Shown in pieces: positions 58,227 through 64,000 of a DNA stretch of 64,000 bases. The DNA lies in contig JAUNKF010000015.1 in NCBI GenBank assembly GCA_030532895.1, forward strand, positions 1 to 64,000, written 5' to 3'. The notes beneath the pieces were generated by a model. That model saw nothing but the letters and a program-made list of their open reading frames with translations, was not told the origin of the DNA and made no database searches. This stretch comes from Lautropia sp. (GTDB taxonomy: Bacteria; Pseudomonadota; Gammaproteobacteria; Burkholderiales; Burkholderiaceae_E). A program made the translations under genes and the position numbers. Numbering within the stretch: position 1 is the first letter of the stretch; the number at the start of each line of letters is the position of its first letter.

Positions 58227-59984
58227 GTGCCCGTGCCCAACGACACCGCCTCCACCATCTCCCTCAGCCTGGTCTCTCACACCAACGTGGGCAAGACCAC
58301 GCTCGCCCGCACCCTGCTCTCACAGAACGTGGGCGAGATCCGCGACGAACCGCACGTCACCGACACGGCCGACCGCTTCGAGCTGGCCCAGACGCCCGAA
58401 GGCGACCAGCTGCTGCTGTGGGACACGCCCGGCTTCGGGGACAGCGCCCGCCTCGCCCGCCGGTTGCTGCAATCCGACAAGCCCATCGGCTGGTTCGTCT
58501 CGCAGGTGTGGGATCGCTTCGCCGATCGGCCACTGTGGTCAAGCCAGCAGGCCGTGCGCAACGTGCGCGAAGAAGCCGACGTGGTGCTCTACCTCGTGAA
58601 CGCCGCCGAAAACCCCGAAGACGCCAGTTACGTCGAACCGGAGATGAAGATCCTCGCCTGGATCGGCAAACCCATCGTGGTGCTGCTGAACCAGATGGGG
58701 CCGCCCGCCGGCCCCAAGGCCGAAGCCGAAGAGATCGAGCGCTGGCGCAGTTATCTGGCGCGCTTTGGCGATGTGCGCCAGGTGCTGGCGCTGGATGCCT
58801 TTGCCCGCTGCTGGGTGCAGGAAGGCGCGCTCTTGCAAGCCGTGGCGCCGCTGCTGCTGCCCGCCAAGCAAGCCGCTTTCGAACGGCTCAACCTGCTGTG
58901 GCAGCACCAGCGCCGCCAGACCTTCGATGCCTCGATGCAGGTGCTCGCCAAGCGACTTGCCGCCACCGCACTCGACCGTGAACAGATCCCCAACAGCAGC
59001 CTGAAAGACCAGCTGCGTGAAGTAGGCAAGGTGCTCGGCATCGCGCGCGATCGCCAGGACGACGCGAAACAGCGCGCCATGAGCCTGCTGGCCGAGCGGC
59101 TGAACAGCGCCATCCGCGAATCAACCGACGAAGTCATCCACCTGAACGGGCTGGAAGGTCACGCCAGCCAGGAAGTGCTGAGCCGGCTCGCCGAGCACTA
59201 CGACGTGAGCGAAAACCTGAACGAAGGCCACGCCGCGATGGTGGGCGGCCTTGTCACCGGCGCGCTGGCCGGCTTGAAGGCCGACGTGCTGGCCGGCGGC
59301 CTGACACTGGGCGGCGGCATGATCGCCGGCGGCGTGCTGGGCGCACTGGGTGGCGCGGGGCTGGCCCGCGGCTACAACATGGTGCGCGGCATCGATGCCG
59401 TCACCGTGACCTGGACGGATGCCGTCATGAACCGGCTCGTGCAGTCGGCCCTGCTCACCTATCTGGCCATTGCCCACTACGGACGCGGCCGTGGCGACTG
59501 GGCCGAGTCCGAACACCCGGCCTATTGGGAAAAAACCGTCGCCGACGTGCTGGCCCAGCAGGCCGAACCTTTCAACCAGTTCTGGCGCAAGCGCCAGAGC
59601 TACGGCCCGGATGCGCTTGCCAAGGACATCCAGACCGAGCTGACGCTCGCGATGGAACGCATCCTGATCCGCCTCTACCCGAACGCCCTCTCGATGGCCG
59701 CCCTCGGCAGCGGCGCCAAGCGCCTGAACATCAGCCTCGGCGCCGAGCTGGATGCGGCCACCCGGCCGATGGGGGATGCGAGGCAAAATGCCGTGGAAAC
59801 AGCATTGGACGCGACAGCATCGCCCCCTGGCTCGGAAGAAGAGCAAGGCGCCGATGCACCCGCTGGAGACAGGGACGATGAACGTCAAACGACTGCGGAC
59901 ACGACGGCTGATGCCGCGGCGCCCAACACCGAAAATACCGGAAACGAATCACCCAAAGCAGCAGAAGCTGCTGGCAAGCCGTAA
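58227..59984 (+). CDS. DUF3482-type GTPase
   Basis: The protein has 585 residues, starting at GTG 58227 (a second GTG is two codons on). The G1 loop is SHTNVGKTT, the G3 DTPGFGD. The expected NKxD (G4) reads NQMG, so base specificity may be altered. Helical regions and two glycine-rich hydrophobic stretches (about 330-385) follow. The last 75 residues are disordered, rich in Ala, Glu and Thr. It accompanies the DUF2868 gene upstream, after a terminator. The role is unknown, probably membrane-related. Confidence 0.88.
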   Translation: MPVPNDTASTISLSLVSHTNVGKTTLARTLLSQNVGEIRDEPHVTDTADRFELAQTPEGDQLLLWDTPGFGDSARLARRLLQSDKPIGWFVSQVWDRFADRPLWSSQQAVRNVREEADVVLYLVNAAENPEDASYVEPEMKILAWIGKPIVVLLNQMGPPAGPKAEAEEIERWRSYLARFGDVRQVLALDAFARCWVQEGALLQAVAPLLLPAKQAAFERLNLLWQHQRRQTFDASMQVLAKRLAATALDREQIPNSSLKDQLREVGKVLGIARDRQDDAKQRAMSLLAERLNSAIRESTDEVIHLNGLEGHASQEVLSRLAEHYDVSENLNEGHAAMVGGLVTGALAGLKADVLAGGLTLGGGMIAGGVLGALGGAGLARGYNMVRGIDAVTVTWTDAVMNRLVQSALLTYLAIAHYGRGRGDWAESEHPAYWEKTVADVLAQQAEPFNQFWRKRQSYGPDALAKDIQTELTLAMERILIRLYPNALSMAALGSGAKRLNISLGAELDAATRPMGDARQNAVETALDATASPPGSEEEQGADAPAGDRDDERQTTADTTADAAAPNTENTGNESPKAAEAAGKP

Positions 59985-60123
59985 CCAGCTGGCAGACCGC
60001 CATCACTTCGTGCTGGATCACGAACAGTGGACGGTTTTTCAAGCCGCATTGAATCGCCCCGCCACGGACAAGCCACGCTTGAAAAAACTGCTGATGGAGC
60101 CAAGCGTCACGGACGGATATTAA
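59968..60123 (+). pseudogene. Remnant of a DUF1778 (TacA-type) antitoxin
   Basis: In the frame ending at 60123, the last 50 residues read LASRNQLADRHHFVLDHEQW, then a VFQAALNRP and LKKLLMEPSV segment. This matches the C-terminal, toxin-binding part of DUF1778 antitoxins. The ribbon-helix-helix N-terminus is absent: upstream sequence is the end of the DUF3482 gene, read in another frame. No GNAT toxin gene follows. It appears to be a truncated fragment. Confidence 0.6.
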
Positions 60124-60155
60124 AAAGCGCCGAGAGATCGTCCACCTCTCGGCGC
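60121..60155 (-). terminator. Intrinsic terminator of the hyuA operon
   Basis: GCGCCGAGAG (60127-60136) and CTCTCGGCGC (60146-60155) form a perfect 10-bp stem with a 9-base loop. On the minus strand it is followed by TTTTTA. It lies about 65 bases after the HyuA-like stop. Confidence 0.85.
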
Positions 60156-60218
60156 AACCGGACTCAGACTGGCTTTCTGGAAGGGGGATCAGCCAGCCTG
60201 AGACACTTCAGTCTGTGA

Positions 60219-62291
60219 TCAATCCTTGCGCGTGATCACGTAAGTACCGCTCACATCCAGGCGCAGCTGCCAGCCCGGATGCACGACGATGGTGGTAGTG
60301 TCTTCTTCCACCACCGCCGGGCCGTCGATCACATTGTCCACACCGAGCTTGTCGCCTTCGTAGATGGGCGTAAGCACCCGCTCGGCATCGGCGCCGAACA
60401 CCATCTCACGACGATCCTTGATGGCATCTTCAGCCTTGGCCCCCTTGGGCAACTGCGTGGGCTGCAAGGTGGCCGTCTTGCCGATGGCAATGCACTCGAT
60501 GTTGATGATCTCGATCAGGCTGTCCGGCTCGTTGTAGGTGAAGAGCTGCTTGTGCAGATCATGGAACTTCTGCTTGATTTCGGGCAGATTGGCCTCATTC
60601 ACCGTGAGCTTGCCGATATCCACCGTGCATTCATGCACCTGCCCCACGTAGCGCATGTCGATGCTGCGGCGAAACTCGATCCGGTCGGTGGGCGTGCCCT
60701 CGGCCTTCAGCGTCTCCTTGGCTTGATCCTGCAACGCTTCGAAGCGCTTCTCGATGCTGGCCAGATCGGCCTCGTCATCCAGACGCATCGGCGTGGCCGC
60801 CATGTAGTTGTAGCGGATGTCGGAAATCACCTGACCAAAGGCGCACAGGCCCGAGGCAAGCTTCGGCACCAGCACCGTGCGGCAACCGATGTCTTGCGCC
60901 AGCGCCGTCAGGTGCAGTCCTGTGGCCCCGCCCGCACCGATCAGCGCAAAATCGCGCGGGTCATAGCCCCGCTCGATCGACACGCGCCGGATGCCGTTGG
61001 CCATGTTGTTGTTGACGATGCTGTAAATACCGTAAGCTGCCTTATCAGCACTGATCTTGAGCGGATCGGCAATGTGCTGCTTGATGGCCTGACGTGCGCC
61101 CTCGGCATCCACCTTCAGGCGGCCGCCCAGGAGGGACACCGGGTTCAGGTAGCCGAGCGTCATGTTCGCATCGCTCACCGTGGGCAGCGTGCCGCCACGC
61201 TGGTAGCAGACCGGGCCGGGGTTGGCACCCGCCGATTGCGGGCCGACGTTCAGAATGCCCATCTGGTCGATCCAGGCGATGGAGCCACCGCCTGCCCCCA
61301 AGGTTTCCACCTGAATCATCGGCGTACCGATCCGATACCGCAGAAAATCCAGATCCTTGTTGATGTTGGTCTTGCCCTGATAGGTGAGCGTGATGTCGAA
61401 GGACGTGCCTCCCATGTCGACCGTGATGTAGTTGTCGATGCCCAGTGGCTTGCAGATGTAAGAGCCCGCCATCGGCGCCGAGGCCGGCCCCGAGTTGATG
61501 GCGTTCACCGCGCGCGACACCATCGCATCCCGCGAGGCCATGCCGCCGTTGGACTGGAAGTAACGCACCGGCACCTGCGTGCCCTGATCCTGGTAGAACT
61601 GGTCGATGCGATCCACATAGGCTTTCAGCACCGGCCCCAGGTAGGCATTGACCACGGTTGTGGACGTGCGCGTGTATTCCCGCATCTGCGGGAAGATTTC
61701 CAGCCCGGCCGACACATAGGCATCAGGCAGCATTTCACGCACGATCTCGACGGCCCGACGCTCGTGCGCATCATTGGCCACCGACCACAGGAAGGAAACC
61801 GCCACGGCCTCCACCCCTTCCCGTCGGAACAGCTCGCACGCCTCGCGCACATCGTCTTCATTGAGCGGCGTGCGAATGGTGCCATCAGCCAGCACCCGCT
61901 CACGCACCGGACGGCGCAGGTGGCGCTCCACCAGAATCTTCGCGGCCGGATATTCGGCATCGTAGCGATAGCCCTCCTCCTTGTGGCCCAGCCGAATTTC
62001 CAGCGAATCCTCATGGCCGGCCGTGCAGATCAGGCCGGTTTTCACGCCCTTGTGCTGGATCAGCGCATTCAGCGCCACCGTCGTGCCGTTCACGCACAGC
62101 TCGGTCTCGGCCAGAATCTCCTTCATCGACTTGCCCAGCTTTTGCTCGATTTGCGCAAAACCATCGGCAATGGCCTTCGTGCCATCTTCCGGCGTCGAGG
62201 TGGCTTTGAACAGATGCACATTGCCCTGATCATCGGCCAGGATGAAATCGGTAAACGTACCGCCGGCATCCACACCCAATCGATAAGTCAT
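60219..62291 (-). CDS. Hydantoinase/oxoprolinase-family HyuA-like subunit
   Basis: The protein has about 690 residues from ATG 62291. The N-terminus MTYRLGVDAGGTFTDFILAD is the ATPase phosphate-binding motif of the family, and VDMGGTSFDITL is the second such motif. It pairs with the HyuB-like gene upstream. Such pairs are N-methylhydantoinases, caprolactamases, or parts of acetone/acetophenone carboxylases; all use ATP to activate a carbonyl. The two-subunit layout and lengths are closest to hydrolase types, but no extra carboxylase subunit can be ruled out beyond the window edge. Confidence 0.88.
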   Translation of the reverse strand: MTYRLGVDAGGTFTDFILADDQGNVHLFKATSTPEDGTKAIADGFAQIEQKLGKSMKEILAETELCVNGTTVALNALIQHKGVKTGLICTAGHEDSLEIRLGHKEEGYRYDAEYPAAKILVERHLRRPVRERVLADGTIRTPLNEDDVREACELFRREGVEAVAVSFLWSVANDAHERRAVEIVREMLPDAYVSAGLEIFPQMREYTRTSTTVVNAYLGPVLKAYVDRIDQFYQDQGTQVPVRYFQSNGGMASRDAMVSRAVNAINSGPASAPMAGSYICKPLGIDNYITVDMGGTSFDITLTYQGKTNINKDLDFLRYRIGTPMIQVETLGAGGGSIAWIDQMGILNVGPQSAGANPGPVCYQRGGTLPTVSDANMTLGYLNPVSLLGGRLKVDAEGARQAIKQHIADPLKISADKAAYGIYSIVNNNMANGIRRVSIERGYDPRDFALIGAGGATGLHLTALAQDIGCRTVLVPKLASGLCAFGQVISDIRYNYMAATPMRLDDEADLASIEKRFEALQDQAKETLKAEGTPTDRIEFRRSIDMRYVGQVHECTVDIGKLTVNEANLPEIKQKFHDLHKQLFTYNEPDSLIEIINIECIAIGKTATLQPTQLPKGAKAEDAIKDRREMVFGADAERVLTPIYEGDKLGVDNVIDGPAVVEEDTTTIVVHPGWQLRLDVSGTYVITRKD

Positions 62292-62457
62292 GATGTCTCG
62301 TCTTCCCTGTTTTTGAGCGGACAGCACACTGAACAGCTCATCCGCCATGAATACTTGTTGAAGGCAGGCAGCATCGGGGCTTGCCCATGCCACACGGGCG
62401 CCTTGGGCACCCCATCCAGGTCATGCCCAGGCGTCCAACTACCCGTGTTCATTGCTG

Positions 62458-64000
62458 TCAGGCGGCAGCTCTTGGGCCGCAGGCTTTACCTGTCCAGTCG
62501 TTTGGATTCACGTCCACACCGTATTCGATACGTGCTGCCTCCAGCGACACATACCCATTGCGCACGTCGTTGACCACGCGCTCGATCTCCCGCTCGAAGG
62601 GCTTGCCCCAACCGCCGCCACCCGGATTGATCGTGCAGACGCGCTCACCTGGCTTGATCGTCATGATCGTGTTCTTGCGACGCACTTCCACGACCTCGTC
62701 GCCCTCTTTCAGCTCCACCCGGCCCAGCGTGCGCTGTGGCTCGGTGCTGGCCGCGCCATTGGCCCCAATCGAGGGGTAGATGCGGCCCTCGCCAAAGCTC
62801 ACGGCTGTCATGTCGTGATCGATCGGCTCCACCTCCCAGGCCGTGGCGCAACCGCCCCGGTTGTAGCCGGCGCCGCCGCTGTCTTCCACCAGGCCGTAGC
62901 GGTGGATCTGGATCGGGTACGAATATTCGAGAATTTCGATATCGCCCGAGCTGAGTGCGCCAAAGCAGCACTGGGGCCCGACCGAGTGCCAGCCGTCCAT
63001 GTTTTCGTTGGCACCGGCGCCGCTGATCAGCGAGGCCAGCACCATCGTCACGTATTCCTCATTGGTGCGCTTGTCGAAGCCGGCAATGTTGATGCCGCTG
63101 GCATGGCCCCAGGTACCCACGGCCCGCTCGGGCGCCGATTGCTCCAGCGCCAGACGCACGGCATCGGCCAGCGTCTCCATCGGCGTGGTGGAGCAGTTGG
63201 CGTGCGGCGCCGGAATTTCGGCATTGAGCAACGTACCCTTTGGCCCCAAATCAACCGAAATGCAGCGGTACAAGCCCTCGTTGTAGGGCGGCGCCACCTT
63301 TGCAAACATCATCAGGCCCAGATACACGCCGGCATAGGTGTTGCCCGCGTAGGAATTGATGAAGTACGGAATCTGCGGCGGGCTTTCCAGCGCGATATGG
63401 CAGTTGTCGCCCTCGATGGTGACGGTGGCGCGCAGCGTGATTTCACCCAGGCCGTGGCCCGCGTCTTCCAGCACCGCCTCGCCCACATATTTGCCGTCCT
63501 TCACGCTCGCGATCAGCGCGCGCATCGAGCGGTCGGCCATGTCCATCAGCTCATCGATGCTGCGACGAACCTCATCCACCCCGTACTTGTCGAGCAGGTT
63601 GATCAGGTTTCGCTCACCAATCGAAACGGCGCCGTACTGCGCGCGCAAATCGCCTTCCCAATCGCGGTGCGAACGCACGTTGGCCAGCAGCAGGTTGATG
63701 ACATCGGTGCGACGCTTGCCCTTTTCCCAGAGCTTGACGGGCGGAATCCGCAAGCCCTCGGCATAGATTTCCTTCGCATCCGGGTTGTAGCCGGCGGGCA
63801 CCGGGCCGCCGATATCGGTCACGTGGCCCTTGCAGACGCTCCAGAACACCAGTTCGCCCTTGTAAAAGACGGGCTTGTACAAGCAGCAGTCCAGCATGTG
63901 GCTGCCCATGATGGCCGGGTCATTGTGGTAGATGACATCACCTTCCGAGATGTCACCATCAAAATACTCGATCACCGCCTTCATGGCCTGCATCAGGCCG
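62458..64000 (-). CDS. Hydantoinase B/oxoprolinase-family HyuB-like subunit (5' end beyond window)
   Basis: At least 511 residues are present up to position 63993, and the frame stays open to the window edge, so the N-terminus is missing. Family segments include YHNDPAIMGSHMLDCCLYKP, GHVTDIGGPVPAGYNPD and NPGGGGWGKPFEREIE at the C-terminus. It forms the second subunit with the HyuA-like protein, about 165 bp downstream. Substrate not determined. Confidence 0.88.
   Translation of the reverse strand, partial: GLMQAMKAVIEYFDGDISEGDVIYHNDPAIMGSHMLDCCLYKPVFYKGELVFWSVCKGHVTDIGGPVPAGYNPDAKEIYAEGLRIPPVKLWEKGKRRTDVINLLLANVRSHRDWEGDLRAQYGAVSIGERNLINLLDKYGVDEVRRSIDELMDMADRSMRALIASVKDGKYVGEAVLEDAGHGLGEITLRATVTIEGDNCHIALESPPQIPYFINSYAGNTYAGVYLGLMMFAKVAPPYNEGLYRCISVDLGPKGTLLNAEIPAPHANCSTTPMETLADAVRLALEQSAPERAVGTWGHASGINIAGFDKRTNEEYVTMVLASLISGAGANENMDGWHSVGPQCCFGALSSGDIEILEYSYPIQIHRYGLVEDSGGAGYNRGGCATAWEVEPIDHDMTAVSFGEGRIYPSIGANGAASTEPQRTLGRVELKEGDEVVEVRRKNTIMTIKPGERVCTINPGGGGWGKPFEREIERVVNDVRNGYVSLEAARIEYGVDVNPNDWTGKACGPRAAA

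Noticed and set aside
60279-62573. A 764-residue open frame on the plus strand opposite the HyuA-like gene
   Set aside because: It is the antisense shadow of a well-supported gene, with shadow-type composition and no ribosome binding site.

Overview
This is a high-GC window with dense, short-spaced operons. The gene content points to a betaproteobacterium, most likely Burkholderiales: tRNA-Tyr, tRNA-Gly and tRNA-Thr of the type that normally precede tuf, a complete pqqABCDE set, a TakP-like TRAP transporter, E. coli-type GshA, and a DUF2868/DUF3482 pair. No genus can be named from the sequence alone.

Layout. 1-54 is the 5' part of a minus-strand tRNA-Thr(GGT). 0.3-3.9 kb holds a LysR regulator, a metallo-beta-lactamase-fold lipoprotein, a truncated haemoglobin and AlkB. 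4.0-5.1 kb is hppD. 5.3-19.5 kb is a ten-gene minus-strand operon. It begins with two subunits of an indolepyruvate:ferredoxin oxidoreductase-like enzyme and continues with a 2-aminobenzoyl-CoA monooxygenase/reductase-like flavoprotein and a full set of beta-oxidation enzymes plus RidA and a thioesterase. A divergent AraC-type regulator lies at 20.1-21.1 kb. 21.2-26.5 kb is a second minus-strand operon: SDR, StyA-like epoxidase, flavin reductase, isatin-hydrolase-like cyclase, and phytoene-desaturase-like flavoprotein. 26.8-30.1 kb is pqqEDCBA, followed by a DevBCA/MacB-type ABC exporter (30.5-34.9 kb) and several uncharacterised genes (34.9-38.1 kb). tRNA-Gly(TCC) and tRNA-Tyr(GTA) follow at 38.4-38.8 kb. 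From 39 kb on the content looks more like core genome: glycogen metabolism (glgP, glgX, malQ, a LysR, glgA, glgC), a VOC protein, DUF1415, a TRAP transporter, gshA, DUF2868, a DUF3482 GTPase, an antitoxin remnant, and a HyuA/HyuB-type ATP-dependent hydrolase or carboxylase pair cut by the window end.

Main interpretation. The two operons flanking the AraC regulator read as one catabolic pathway for indole or a related indolic compound. The epoxidase and reductase would open the attack, the SDR and the phytoene-desaturase-like enzyme would oxidise to isatin, and the cyclase would hydrolyse isatin to isatinate. Isatinate is a 2-oxo acid, so the oxidoreductase could convert it directly to 2-aminobenzoyl-CoA. 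The 2-aminobenzoyl-CoA pathway would then dearomatise and beta-oxidise it. The window has no anthranilate-CoA ligase, which is what makes the direct oxidative-decarboxylation route attractive. This route is an inference.

Two observations suggest that the region between tRNA-Thr and tRNA-Gly was acquired or rearranged as a block. The usual tRNA-Tyr/Gly/Thr order is kept on one strand but split by about 38 kb, and a dispersed 30-bp intergenic repeat occurs only in the first 31 kb of it. No integrase or att repeat was seen.
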